A DNA stretch of 64,000 bases from Streptomyces sp. NBC_00820 (GCF_036347055.1 NZ_CP108882.1:6622001-6686000), one strand, 5' to 3'; positions 1-9,091 are shown, numbered from the stretch's first letter. Numbers and translations are program-made. Notes: generated by a model from the letters alone, not told the origin.

Positions 1-1
1 C

Positions 2-2971
2 GTGCTCAAGCTGGGGGCGGCCTACGCGCTGGTCGACGCGGCGTGGCCACCCGCCCGGGTCGCGGACGTGCTGGAACAGCTCGACGCCCGCGTCCTCGTG
101 GACGGTACGGACCCGAACCCGAACCCGGACCCGGACCCGGACCCGGACAGGGACCCGGACCCGGTGCGCGGCGGTGTCGTCCGCTGGACCCCGCCTCCCG
201 GCGGCCTGACCGCCGTCGACGGCCAGGGCGCCGGCTTCCGGCCGGTGACGGCCGGCGGTGGCGACCCCTGCTGCGTGTTCTTCACCTCCGGCACCACCGG
301 CCGCCCCAAGGGCGTGCTCACCCCGCACCGCGCGACCGTACGCCTGTTCCGGCCCCACGACGCCGTCGCCCGCTTCCACGCCGGCACCGTGATGCCGCAG
401 GCCGCGCCGGTGCCGTGGGACGGCTACTCGCTGGAGTTGTGGTCGGTGCTCCTCAACGGCGGCACCTCCGTCGTCGTACCGGAGCCGTATCTGACGCCCG
501 GCGCCCTGCGGTCGGGCATCGCCCGGCACGGCGTCGACACGGTCTGGCTGACCGCCAGCCTGTTCAACATGATCGTGGACGAGGACCCCGACGCCTTCGA
601 CGGCCTCACCCAGGTCATGACCGGCGGGGAACGGCTCTCCGTGCCCCACGTCCGCCGGTTCCTCGGCCGGCACCCGGACATCGCGCTCATCAACGGCTAC
701 GGCCCGGTCGAGAGCACCGTCTTCGCCACCACCCACCACGTCCGCCCCGAGGACTGCGACCGCCCCGGCGGCATCCCGATCGGCCGCCCGGTGCCCGACA
801 CGCGGATCCACGTCCTCGACGGCGACCGGGTCTGCGCCGCCGGAGAGACGGGCGAGGTGTGCATCGCGGGGCACGGACTCGCGTTGCGCTACCTGGGGCG
901 ACCCGAACTGACCGCCGAGAGGTTCACCGAGGTGGACGTCGACGGCACACCGGTGCGCGTCTACCGCACCGGCGACCTCGCCGCCCGGGACGAGGGCGGG
1001 CTGCTGCACTACCTCGGCCGCGCGGACCGGCAGGTCAAGATACGCGGCCACCGCGTCGAACCGGCCGAGGTGGAGCGCCAGATCGAGGCACTGCTGCCGG
1101 CCGTGCGCCGGGCCACCGTGCTCGCCCTGCGCGACGAGGCCGGCGCCTGCCGGGGACTCGCCGCGTTCTGCGTCCCGGAGCACCCGGGCGACCGGCTCGA
1201 CGGCGCCCTGGAGACGGTACGCGCGGCCCTGGTGTCGTATCACCGCCCCGAGCACCTCCTCGGCGTCGACGCCCTTCCCCTGACCGGCAACGGCAAGCTG
1301 GACGAGCGGGCGCTGCTGGCGCTGCTGCCGAGCCCGCGGGACGACGAGGAAGCGGCCCCGGACACGCTCCGGACGCCGAGGAGCGGCGACCGGCCCGGCG
1401 ACCTCTCCGACCCCGGCGGCCACCTCGGGCACATGCACTTCACCGACCTCGTCGCCGGTGTCTTCGCCGACGTCCTCGGCCGGTCCCGCGTGCCCGTCGA
1501 CGCCGAGTTCACCGCGCTCGGCGGGACCTCGCTGGCCGCGGGCCGGGTGTGTGCCCGGCTGAGCGCGCGGCTCGCCCGCCCGGTACCGCTGGCCGAACTG
1601 TTCGCGCACCCCACGGCCGCCGCGCTCGCCGCACGGCTGGCGCACGACCCCGAGCCGGCCGACGTGCCCACGGCCGGCCAGGCGCCGGACGACGTGCCCA
1701 CGGCCGGGCAGGCGCCGGACGACGTGCCCCTCACCGCCGTGCAGACGGGCTTCCTCATCCGCCAACTCCTCGAACCCGACGACCGGTCCGGACACTGCCT
1801 CGCCGCCTGGACCCTCGACGGCGCCCTCGACCGCGAGGCGCTCACCGGGGCCCTCGCCGACGTGCACACCCGGCACCACGCGCTGCACTCCTCCTACCGC
1901 ACCCAGCGAGCGCGCGCCTTCGCGGTCCCGGGCGGCACCCCGCCGCCCGTGCCTGCCGAACTCCCCGCCGAACCTTCGGCGCAGGCCGCGCTCGCCGCCG
2001 TACGCCGCGAACTCGCCGCACCACTGGACCCCGTGACGGGCCCCGTCTGGCGCGCCGCCCTCGCGCCCGTCGCCGGCACCGGCACCACCGTTCTCGGCTA
2101 CGCCGTCCACCACATCGCCTTCGACGGCTGGTCGGAGTCCCTGCTCGCCGAAGACCTCTCGGCCGCCTACAACGCCCGGCTCGCCGGCCGGAATCCCGCG
2201 TGGGCCCCTGCCCCCACGGCCGCACAGGTGTGGGCCGTGCGGGAACGGCACACGCGGGCGGCCGGCCTGGTGGAGCAGCGGGAGCGGCTGACCGCGGCCC
2301 TCACGGGTGTGCCGGAGCTGCGCCTGCCCGTGCCCGTCGCCGCCACGCCCGCCGATGTGCTGCGTACCGAGGCCGAGTTGACGGCCGCCGAGGCCGCCGG
2401 ACTCGACCGGCTCGCGGCCGCGGCCGGACTCACCCGGTTCTCGGTGCTGCTCTCGCTCTACGGGCGGGCGCTCGCCGACCTCACCGGGCAGCGGGACTTC
2501 GGGGTCGGCGTGCCCGTCGCCCAGCGCGTGGACCCGCTGCTGGAGACGGCTGTCGGCTGCCACATCGGCATGGTGTGCGTCCGCCTGCGGGGCGACGCGC
2601 TCACCGGCACGCCCGCGGACCGCGCCGCCGCGACCGGACGACTGGTGCGGGACGCGTTCGCCTGCCAGGACGTCGGCTTCGCCGAGGCCGTACGCCTGGT
2701 CAACCCGCCGCGCGGCAACCGCAGTCCGCTCTTCCAGACGGTCTTCGCACTCCAGGACAACCGCGCCGCCGCACTGCCCCTCACCGGACTGCGCACCGCC
2801 TTCCACCGGCTGCCGTACCTCGGCATCCCCGCTGAGCTCCAGACCGAGGTCTGGCCGGGCTCCGACGGCGGACTGCGCGTCGTCCTGAACTCCCGTACCG
2901 ACGCGCTGGACGCGCCCACGGCCGCCGCCCTGACCAAGACGTTCGCGGACCTCGTCCGCACCGCCGACTGA
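2..2971 (+). CDS. NRPS, C-terminal part (A-PCP-C), 5' truncated
   Basis: Nonribosomal peptide synthetase fragment; the gene begins before the window, so the GTG at position 2 is not its start. The visible adenylation domain has the A3 core SGTTGRPKG (about residues 96-104), NGYGPVEST (A5), YRTGDLA (A7) and the catalytic lysine in LTGNGKLD (A10). A carrier domain follows with LGGTS (phosphopantetheine serine about 511), then a condensation domain from about 575 with the active-site HHIAFDG (about 703-709). There is no thioesterase or reductase domain, so the chain ends on a C domain, which implies transfer to another carrier-bound or free acceptor. Oddities are an Asp/Asn-Pro hexanucleotide tract inside the A domain and a duplicated 11-residue linker before the C domain. 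I give no substrate prediction. Confidence 0.93.
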   Translation: MLKLGAAYALVDAAWPPARVADVLEQLDARVLVDGTDPNPNPDPDPDPDRDPDPVRGGVVRWTPPPGGLTAVDGQGAGFRPVTAGGGDPCCVFFTSGTTGRPKGVLTPHRATVRLFRPHDAVARFHAGTVMPQAAPVPWDGYSLELWSVLLNGGTSVVVPEPYLTPGALRSGIARHGVDTVWLTASLFNMIVDEDPDAFDGLTQVMTGGERLSVPHVRRFLGRHPDIALINGYGPVESTVFATTHHVRPEDCDRPGGIPIGRPVPDTRIHVLDGDRVCAAGETGEVCIAGHGLALRYLGRPELTAERFTEVDVDGTPVRVYRTGDLAARDEGGLLHYLGRADRQVKIRGHRVEPAEVERQIEALLPAVRRATVLALRDEAGACRGLAAFCVPEHPGDRLDGALETVRAALVSYHRPEHLLGVDALPLTGNGKLDERALLALLPSPRDDEEAAPDTLRTPRSGDRPGDLSDPGGHLGHMHFTDLVAGVFADVLGRSRVPVDAEFTALGGTSLAAGRVCARLSARLARPVPLAELFAHPTAAALAARLAHDPEPADVPTAGQAPDDVPTAGQAPDDVPLTAVQTGFLIRQLLEPDDRSGHCLAAWTLDGALDREALTGALADVHTRHHALHSSYRTQRARAFAVPGGTPPPVPAELPAEPSAQAALAAVRRELAAPLDPVTGPVWRAALAPVAGTGTTVLGYAVHHIAFDGWSESLLAEDLSAAYNARLAGRNPAWAPAPTAAQVWAVRERHTRAAGLVEQRERLTAALTGVPELRLPVPVAATPADVLRTEAELTAAEAAGLDRLAAAAGLTRFSVLLSLYGRALADLTGQRDFGVGVPVAQRVDPLLETAVGCHIGMVCVRLRGDALTGTPADRAAATGRLVRDAFACQDVGFAEAVRLVNPPRGNRSPLFQTVFALQDNRAAALPLTGLRTAFHRLPYLGIPAELQTEVWPGSDGGLRVVLNSRTDALDAPTAAALTKTFADLVRTAD
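110..164 (+). repeat. GACCCG-type hexanucleotide microsatellite inside NRPS A domain
   Basis: Roughly eight tandem 6-bp units (GACCCG/AACCCG) that encode a run of Asp-Pro and Asn-Pro dipeptides about 55 residues before the A3 loop. The repeat stays in frame, so slippage changes only the length of a surface loop. Confidence 0.85.
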
Positions 2972-3004
2972 TCTCCCGAGCCTACGAAGGACACCAGAAC
3001 CGAC

Positions 3005-4588
3005 ATGACCACGACCTCCGTCGCGGCCCGGCTCGACGCCGTGCGCTCGCTGCCCGCGCTGTTCAGGCGGGTGGCCGCCGAGCGACCCGACGCGGCCGCC
3101 GTGCGTGACGCCGGCCGCACCCTCACCTACGCCGAACTCGACCTCGCCTCCGACCGGTTGGCGGCCCGCCTCGCCCACGCCGGAGTCCGTCCCGGCGACC
3201 TGGTCGGCCTGCTCCTGGAGCGCTCCGCCGACGTGCCCGTCGGCATCCTCGGCGTCATGAAGGCGGGCGCCGCCTATGTGCCGCTGGATCCGTCCTACCC
3301 GGGCGAACGCCTGCGCTACATGATCGCGGACGCCGGGGTGACCACCGTCGTCGGCGCCGCCGGGCAGGCGGCCGAGCGCGGCCTCGACGCGGTCGCCGTA
3401 CTGCCGCCGTACGACGACTCAGCCCCTGAAACCCCGGTGCCGGAAACTGAGTTGACCGGAGAGGAGCCGGCCTACGTCATCTACACCTCCGGTTCGACCG
3501 GCAACCCCAAGGGCTGCGTCGTCGGCCACCGGCAGGTCCTCGCCCTACTGAAGGCCGCGCTGCCGCTGTTCGACGTGGACGCCGAGGACCGGTGGGCGCT
3601 GTTCCACTCCTTCAGTTTCGACGTCTCCGTCTGGGAGTTCTGGGCGTCCATGGCCGTCGGTGCCACCGCGGTGACCGTGCCGCTCGCCGTCGCCCAGTCC
3701 GCGGCCGACTTCCTCGCCCTGCTCGTCGCCGAGAAGGTCACCGTGCTCGGCCAGGTGCCGTCCGTCTTCCGCGCCCTGGCGATGGCGTACGAGGAGGCCG
3801 GGCGCCCCGAACTCGCCCTGCGCTACCTGGTGTTCGCCGGTGAGGCCATCGACCTGGACGTGGTCGGCGGTTTCCTCGGGGCATACCCGGGCACCGCCCC
3901 GACGGCCGTCAACATGTACGGGCCCACCGAGACCACCGTCTACGCCACCCACCGCGCCCTGACCGAGGCCGACTTCGGCGGTGCGGTGGCCTCCCCGATC
4001 GGCGCGGGTCTGCCGCACCTCAGGCTGGAGATCCGCGACGCGGACCTGCGCCCGCTGCCCGACGGCGAGACCGGCGAACTCCTCATCGCCGGCGAGGGTG
4101 TCGCCGACGGCTACCTCGGCCGCCCCGAGCTCACCGCCGAGCGCTTCGTCACCCTCGACGGACCCGACGGACCGGACCGCTACTACCGCACCGGCGATCT
4201 GGCCCGCCGGCTGCCCGACGGCTCCTTCGCCTACCTGGGCCGCAACGACCAGCAGATCAAACTGCGCGGCTACCGCATCGAACTCGGCGAGGTGGAGGCG
4301 GCCCTGCGCGGCCACCACCACGTCAAGGACGCCGCCGTCACCGTGATCACGACCGCGGCCGGAGCGACCTTCTTCGTCGCCTGCGTCGTGCTCGCCGAGG
4401 GCGCCCCCGCCAAGCCCGCCGCCGAACTGCGCGCCCACGCCCAGACCGTGCTGCCGCGCTACATGGTCCCCGACCGCTACCAGGCCGTCGACGCCCTTCC
4501 GCTCACCGGCTCCGGAAAGCTCGACCGCAAGGCCCTCACCGAGCTCGCCGCGACCCGCCCCTCCCGCACTCCGAAGGCGGCCCGATGA
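3005..4588 (+). CDS. Free-standing amino acid adenylation enzyme (AMP-binding)
   Basis: A 527-residue single A domain without a carrier domain. Motifs are YTSGSTGNPKG (about 160-170), YGPTETT (about 304), YRTGDLA, GRNDQQIKLRGYRIE and the A10 lysine in LTGSGKLDRK. The A4 region has the FDVSVWE pattern typical of amino-acid (not aryl) adenylation. It would load an amino acid as aminoacyl-AMP onto a carrier protein in trans, probably one of the NRPS carriers. It lies 33 nt after the NRPS with a GAAGGA-type ribosome site before the ATG, and its stop overlaps the next start (ATGA). Specificity is not assigned. Confidence 0.93.
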   Translation: MTTTSVAARLDAVRSLPALFRRVAAERPDAAAVRDAGRTLTYAELDLASDRLAARLAHAGVRPGDLVGLLLERSADVPVGILGVMKAGAAYVPLDPSYPGERLRYMIADAGVTTVVGAAGQAAERGLDAVAVLPPYDDSAPETPVPETELTGEEPAYVIYTSGSTGNPKGCVVGHRQVLALLKAALPLFDVDAEDRWALFHSFSFDVSVWEFWASMAVGATAVTVPLAVAQSAADFLALLVAEKVTVLGQVPSVFRALAMAYEEAGRPELALRYLVFAGEAIDLDVVGGFLGAYPGTAPTAVNMYGPTETTVYATHRALTEADFGGAVASPIGAGLPHLRLEIRDADLRPLPDGETGELLIAGEGVADGYLGRPELTAERFVTLDGPDGPDRYYRTGDLARRLPDGSFAYLGRNDQQIKLRGYRIELGEVEAALRGHHHVKDAAVTVITTAAGATFFVACVVLAEGAPAKPAAELRAHAQTVLPRYMVPDRYQAVDALPLTGSGKLDRKALTELAATRPSRTPKAAR

Positions 4589-6036
4589 CCCCCGAGACGA
4601 CCTCCCCGGCCCACACCACCGCCCCGCCGGAGCCGTACGACGTCCTGCCGGAGACGAGTGACGCCCCTTCGGCGATGCACGACGCCCTCGCGGAGACGTA
4701 CGACATAGCCGTGATCGGCGCCGGTCCCGCCGGGCTCGCCGCCGCCCGCCGGCTCACCGGTACCGGCGTGTCCACCGTCCTGATCGACGGTGGCAGACCC
4801 GTCGCCGAACGCGACCGGTACGCCGCCGGGGACCTCACCCGCGGCCACGGCGGCGCGGGCCTGTTCTCCGACGGCAAGTTCTCCTTCTTCCCGTCCGCCA
4901 GCGAGCTGTGGGAACTGCCGCGCACGGCCGACCTGCGCGCCGCCTACGACTGGACCTGCGCGCTCCTCGGCTCGTACGGCCTGGACACCCCGCCGTTCCC
5001 CGAGGACCCGACCGCCTACACCGTCGGCGCCGGTGAATGGGTGCTCAAGGACTACCCGTCCGACTACCTCTCCCTGGACGCCCGGCTCAGGCTCACCGAC
5101 GACCTGGTGGCCACGCTCGACGCCACCGTCGTCGACGAGACCGAGGTGGTCGGCGCCGAGTACGACGCCGAAGCCGACGTCTTCCGGCTGGCGCTGCGCG
5201 ACAGCAAGGGCCAGGACTCGCGGCTGACGGCACGCCGGCTGCTGCTGGCCGGCGGCCGCTTCGCGCCGCTGGGGCTGCGCGAGCTGAGCGAACCCCGCTC
5301 CTTCCGGCGGCTGGAGGTCGGCTTCCGCATCGAGCAGCCCGCGGACCGCGCGTTCTTCCGGGACATGACCCAGCTCGACCCCAAGCTGCGGTTCCGGGAG
5401 GCGGACGGCAGCGTGGAGTGGCGCACCTTCTGCGCCTGCCGGCAGGGCGAGGCCTCGCTCACCGAGACACAGGGCCTGTGGACCGTCTCCGGCCGCTCGG
5501 ACTGCCCGCCCACCGGCCGCTCCAACGTCGGCTTCAACACCCGGGTCCTCGACGAGGCGGTCGCCGAACGGGCGCTGGCCCCCGCCCTGCGCGGAATGGC
5601 CGACGAGAACAACCACTTCACCCTCCCCATGAACGACCTGCTGACCGGACGGCCGGACGCGGTGGCCCTCTTCGACCGCGTCTACGGGCCCGAACTCCGG
5701 GAGGCGATGACCCGCGGCCTGCGTCGCCTGGCCGAGGCGTTCCCCGACGTCGAGGACGGCGAGACCCGGCTCATCGGCCCGACCCTGGAGGGTGTGGGCT
5801 GGTACCCCGAGGTGGACGGCGACCTGCGGCTGCCGGACGCCCCGGCCTGGGTGGCCGGCGACGCGTGCGGGCTGTTCCGGGGTATCGTCGCCGCGTTCAT
5901 CAGCGGCCACTACGCGGCTTCCTCGGCACTGCGGGATCCAGCACTGCGGGACCCGGCGCTGCGGGACCCGGCGCTGCGGGATCCGGCGCTCGTACCGTCG
6001 GCGCTCGTGCCGCACGAGGAGGAGGTACCGCGATGA
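4585..6036 (+). CDS. FAD-dependent oxidoreductase of the NRPS cluster (COG2509-like)
   Basis: A 483-residue flavoprotein. A Rossmann FAD-binding motif GAGPAGLAAARRL lies at about 44-56, preceded by an unusual Pro/Thr/Glu-rich N-terminal stretch of about 38 residues. The GGAGLFSDGKF segment and the late GDACGLFRG motif resemble the uncharacterised FAD-dependent dehydrogenase group (COG2509). Its start overlaps the adenylation gene stop by 4 nt and its stop overlaps the NUDIX start by 4 nt, so the three are translationally coupled and probably act on the same peptide. The C-terminus carries four tandem ALRDP repeats that look like a recent expansion. The reaction and substrate are unknown. Confidence 0.85.
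   Translation: MTPETTSPAHTTAPPEPYDVLPETSDAPSAMHDALAETYDIAVIGAGPAGLAAARRLTGTGVSTVLIDGGRPVAERDRYAAGDLTRGHGGAGLFSDGKFSFFPSASELWELPRTADLRAAYDWTCALLGSYGLDTPPFPEDPTAYTVGAGEWVLKDYPSDYLSLDARLRLTDDLVATLDATVVDETEVVGAEYDAEADVFRLALRDSKGQDSRLTARRLLLAGGRFAPLGLRELSEPRSFRRLEVGFRIEQPADRAFFRDMTQLDPKLRFREADGSVEWRTFCACRQGEASLTETQGLWTVSGRSDCPPTGRSNVGFNTRVLDEAVAERALAPALRGMADENNHFTLPMNDLLTGRPDAVALFDRVYGPELREAMTRGLRRLAEAFPDVEDGETRLIGPTLEGVGWYPEVDGDLRLPDAPAWVAGDACGLFRGIVAAFISGHYAASSALRDPALRDPALRDPALRDPALVPSALVPHEEEVPR
5926..5991 (+). repeat. 15-bp tandem repeat (x4) coding ALRDP
   Basis: Four near-identical 15-bp units at 5926, 5941, 5956 and 5971 plus a partial fifth, in frame at the 3' end of the FAD oxidoreductase. 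Each encodes Ala-Leu-Arg-Asp-Pro. Slippage here varies the length of the tail without a frameshift. Confidence 0.9.
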
Positions 6037-6494
6037 CAGCCGTCGTCGGTGTCGGCGCTCTGCTGTTCGCCCCTGACGGCCGCATCCTGATCGGCCGCCG
6101 CGTCAAGCGGGGCGAGTCGCCGACCTGGTGCCTGCCCGGTGGCCATGTGGAGCCGGGGGAGACCTTCGAGCGCGCCGCGGTGCGCGAGATCGCGGAGGAG
6201 ACGGGCATCGCGGCCGCGCGGGTGCGCGAGGCACGCGTCTTCGCCGTCGCCCTGCGCACCGAGTCACCGGACACCGCGGTCACGGCGTGCGTGGTCGCGC
6301 GAGCGGAGGCCGACGTCCCGGACGGGACTGTGGCGGCCGTCGTCACGGAGCCGGACGTCTTCGACGAGTGGCGCTGGGTCAGCCCCGAGGAGCCGCCGGC
6401 CCCGCTGTTCCCGGCGACCGGAATGCTGCTCGCCGCCTGGCACGGCCACCCGGCGCCCGAGGGCTGGACCGTCCACCGCGTGGCGGACCTGTGA
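6033..6494 (+). CDS. NUDIX hydrolase
   Basis: A 153-residue protein with a canonical Nudix box at about 37-59 (GGHVEPGE followed by REIAEETG), the metal-binding signature of pyrophosphohydrolases of nucleoside-diphosphate-linked compounds. The ATG overlaps the stop of the FAD oxidoreductase (ATGA), with GGAGG 6 nt upstream in the end of that gene, so it is the last cistron of the NRPS-associated operon. It may be a house-cleaning enzyme (for example for aminoacyl-adenylate-type or oxidised nucleotides), but the substrate cannot be read from the sequence. Confidence 0.93.
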   Translation: MTAVVGVGALLFAPDGRILIGRRVKRGESPTWCLPGGHVEPGETFERAAVREIAEETGIAAARVREARVFAVALRTESPDTAVTACVVARAEADVPDGTVAAVVTEPDVFDEWRWVSPEEPPAPLFPATGMLLAAWHGHPAPEGWTVHRVADL

Positions 6495-6653
6495 CGACCA
6501 GGGGCCCGTCCGACGCGCCGCGGCTCACGGCGGGGCGTGCGGCGCCGAACGGGTAATCCGTCGCGGAACGCACGGCGGATTGGGGTGAAAGAAGTTTTCA
6601 CCTGATCGGGGGAGTTCACCCATCCGCCCGGGCCGCAGAACCGGATTCCCCAC

Positions 6654-7055
6654 GTGAGGGAAGAAGAGAAGGACCGGCGGACGCGGCGAAGCCTGCCGTG
6701 GTTCGCGGCGGCCGCGCTCAGCGGAGTGCTGGCCGGGTTCGCGTCGCTGGCGGTTGCCGAGCTGGTGGCCGCGGCAGGCCGCGCGCAGGCCGGCCCGGTC
6801 ATCGCGGTGGGCGGCGCGGCCATCGACGCGACGCCCGCCCCGGTCAAGGACTGGGCGATCCGCCACTTCGGCACCGCCTTCACCCGGATCCGGCGAGCCG
6901 GCACCGACTTCTACGCCGACCCGCACCTGACGCGGCCGGGCGAGATCAACCACCACCACGGCGGCCGTGGCGTGTACTTCATGGATCCGGCAGGCCACGG
7001 CATGGAGATCATCACCCGCCCCTACGGCAGCCACCAGGTGCCGGCCACATCATGA
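6654..7055 (+). pseudogene. Chimeric ORF: molybdopterin-oxidoreductase N-terminus fused to VOC/glyoxalase C-terminus
   Basis: A 133-codon ORF with a GTG start and no strong ribosome site. Residues 13-45 form a membrane segment and 47-74 (PVIAVGGAAIDATPAPVKDW onward) read like the start of a Streptomyces membrane-bound sulfite-oxidase-type molybdopterin enzyme. From about 75 on (FTRIRRAG, then GEINHHHGGRGVYFMDPAGH and the EIITRPYGS end) it reads like the last third of a VOC-family glyoxalase/dioxygenase. The two families are unrelated. The switch falls at about nt 6874-6880 with no linker, so this looks like an in-frame deletion scar rather than a working gene. Confidence 0.7.
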
Positions 7056-7071
7056 GGCGGTGAGCAAGCGG

Positions 7072-7100
7072 CCGGCCGGGGGGCGCGCGACCCCGGCCGG
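7072..7100 (+). terminator. Hairpin terminator
   Basis: Perfect 10-bp stem CCGGCCGGGG / CCCCGGCCGG with a 9-nt loop, just after the chimeric ORF. A second hairpin follows at 7112. Confidence 0.6.
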
Positions 7101-7111
7101 CTCCGTCCTGG

Positions 7112-7140
7112 CTCCGTCCTGGTTCACCCCCAGGACGGAG
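7112..7140 (+). terminator. Second hairpin (11-bp stem)
   Basis: Perfect stem CTCCGTCCTGG / CCAGGACGGAG with a 7-nt loop. The left arm is also directly duplicated immediately upstream (7101-7111). Together with the preceding hairpin it insulates the next gene. Confidence 0.55.
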
Positions 7141-7243
7141 TGGTATTCGCGGTGTCGCCGCGTGAGCCGTGCTTGACTCCGGGGTGTCCGGCGACGGGAC
7201 GCCGGAGCGCACAACAGGGCACCCACGAAGGCGAGTTCATCAA

Positions 7244-7777
7244 GTGGCCACGCAAGTCATCGTGCTGAACGGCGGATCCAGCTCCGGCAAGTCCGGGATC
7301 ACCCGCTGTCTCAAGGCGATTCTCCCGCAGCCGTGGATCAACCTCGGTGTGGACGATCTGGTCGACCGGCTCCCGCCCTCGCTGACCGACTCGGGTTCCG
7401 GCATCGCGTTCGGACAGCGGGGCGAGGTCGAGATCGGCGCCGGCTTCCGTGAGATCGAAGCGGCCTGGACCACGGGCGTCGCGGCCATGGCACGGGCCGG
7501 GGCACGCGTCATCATCGACGACGTCTTCCTCGGCGGCGGCGCCTCCCAGGAACGCCTGCGGGAGCACCTCCAAGGACTCGAGGTGCTCTGGGTCGGCGTG
7601 CACTGCGCCCCGGACACCGCGGCAGGCCGGGAGATCGCCCGGGGCGACCGTGCGATCGGCATGGCCGCCGCCCAGGCGGAGACCGTGCACAAGGGTGTTC
7701 TCTACGACGTCGAGGTCGACACCACCAGGACCGAGTCCCTGGACTGCGCCCGCGCCATCGCCGCACACGTCGGCTGA
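7244..7777 (+). CDS. Chloramphenicol 3-O-phosphotransferase-like kinase
   Basis: A 177-residue P-loop kinase, the same size as S. venezuelae CPT (178 aa). It has the Walker A GGSSSGKS at 10-17 and an Asp at position 37 in WINLGVDDL, which aligns with the catalytic Asp37 of CPT. The family transfers phosphate from ATP to the C3 hydroxyl of chloramphenicol or a related acceptor. I chose GTG 7244 because translation from it aligns residue by residue with CPT and begins at the first beta strand; the frame stays open for 25 codons upstream. Whether chloramphenicol is the real substrate is inference. No chloramphenicol biosynthetic genes are visible. Confidence 0.85.
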   Translation: MATQVIVLNGGSSSGKSGITRCLKAILPQPWINLGVDDLVDRLPPSLTDSGSGIAFGQRGEVEIGAGFREIEAAWTTGVAAMARAGARVIIDDVFLGGGASQERLREHLQGLEVLWVGVHCAPDTAAGREIARGDRAIGMAAAQAETVHKGVLYDVEVDTTRTESLDCARAIAAHVG

Positions 7778-7836
7778 CGTCCCGCCGAACGCGAACGGCG
7801 TGGCGACGGCCGCTCCGCCGGAGAACGGCGGCCGCT

Positions 7837-7907
7837 CCTCCGGCGTGGAACCACGACCACCCCTCAGCCGGAGAACCGCGACCACCCCTACGCCGGGGAA
7901 CCGCGAC
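7837..7907 (+). repeat. Degenerate 26-27-bp tandem repeat (x3)
   Basis: Three imperfect units built on the core GGAACCGCGACCACCCCT between the kinase and the epimerase. A related fragment (CGCGACCACCCCTC) recurs just after the epimerase at about 9046. No coding or regulatory role is evident. Confidence 0.6.
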
Positions 7908-8021
7908 CGGCCCTCTCCGCCGCGGGAGGGGCCGGTGCCGGGCCCCGATAGGCTGCCCGGACGGTCCATGGTCACCGCGGAGTGTGGCCATGGCGGGACA
8001 GGATCCACCAGGGAGTCGCGC

Positions 8022-9029
8022 GTGAAGGTACTCATCGCCGGCGGTGCCGGCTTCATCGGCAGCACCATCGCGTCCGCCTGTCTCGACAGCGGTATCGAGC
8101 CGGTCGTCCTCGACAACCTGGTGACCGGCCGCCGCGAGTTCACGGCCGGACGCACCTTCTACGAGGGGGACATCGCCGACGGCGCCCTCGTCGACCGCGT
8201 CTTCGCGGAGCACCCGGAGATCGAGGCGGTCATCGACTGCGCCGCCCTCATCGTCGTCCCCGAGTCCGTCGCGCAGCCCCTGCGCTACTACACCGAGAAC
8301 GTGGCGAAAGGCATCGCCTTCCTCGGCCACGTCGTCCGCAACGGCTGCCGCCGGCTCATCTTCAGCTCCTCCGCGTCGATCTACGGCGCCGGCGAGGACT
8401 TCGCCGTGGACGAGGGGGCACCCCTCGCCCCGCTCAGCCCCTACGCCCGTACCAAGGCCCTGTTCGAGACGGCGCTGGAGGACATCAGCTCCACCGGCGA
8501 CATCCGTGTGGTGTCCCTGCGCTACTTCAACCCCATCGGGGCCGACCCCGAGCTGCGCACCGGCCTCCAGGTCCGCCGGCCCAGCCATGCCCTGGGCAAG
8601 ATGATCGAGGCCCGCGAGAGCGGGGAGCCGTTCGCGGTCACCGGCACCGACTGGCCTACCCGGGACGGCTCCGGCATCCGCGACTACGTGCACGTCTGGG
8701 ACCTGGCCCGGGCCCACATCCAGGCCATCCGGCGCTTCGACACCTTCCTGCCCGCCTCCGGCCCCGCCACCTACGAGGTGATCAACCTCGGCACCGGCAC
8801 GGGCACCACCGTCCGCGAGCTGCTGGACGCCTTCGCCAACGTCGCCGGCGCACCGCTGCCCGCCGTCGAGGCGGGGCGCCGTCCCGGGGACAGCGCAGGG
8901 GCCTTCTGCCGGAGCAAGCGGGCCGAGGAACTCCTCGACTGGCGCCCCGAGCGCTCCGTCGAGGACGGCATCCGCGACACCCTCGCCTGGTTCGCCCGGC
9001 GGGAGTCCGTCATCGACCTCGCCGACTGA
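8022..9029 (+). CDS. galE: NAD-dependent epimerase/dehydratase, UDP-glucose 4-epimerase type
   Basis: A 335-residue short-chain dehydrogenase of the extended class. It has the NAD-binding GGAGFIGS at 7-14, the catalytic serine region FSSSASIYG (about 114-122) and the catalytic Tyr141-x3-Lys145 in YARTK. The RYFNPIGA segment and the DGSGIRDYVHVWDLA segment are typical of GalE enzymes that interconvert UDP-glucose and UDP-galactose (or the N-acetyl forms). The GTG start has GGGAG 6 nt upstream. Streptomyces usually carry several GalE paralogues. This one stands alone, so a role in exopolysaccharide or glycan sugar supply is possible but not shown. Confidence 0.85.
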   Translation: MKVLIAGGAGFIGSTIASACLDSGIEPVVLDNLVTGRREFTAGRTFYEGDIADGALVDRVFAEHPEIEAVIDCAALIVVPESVAQPLRYYTENVAKGIAFLGHVVRNGCRRLIFSSSASIYGAGEDFAVDEGAPLAPLSPYARTKALFETALEDISSTGDIRVVSLRYFNPIGADPELRTGLQVRRPSHALGKMIEARESGEPFAVTGTDWPTRDGSGIRDYVHVWDLARAHIQAIRRFDTFLPASGPATYEVINLGTGTGTTVRELLDAFANVAGAPLPAVEAGRRPGDSAGAFCRSKRAEELLDWRPERSVEDGIRDTLAWFARRESVIDLAD

Positions 9030-9091
9030 CCGCCCCGCGCCCCGCGACCACCCCTCGGCACCGGGCGCACCCCGCCCGCATGGCATCATCG

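Noticed and set aside
7169..7243. Earlier start for the CPT-like kinase
   Set aside because: The added 25 residues do not align with the family, and GTG 7244 gives an exact match in length and residue numbering.
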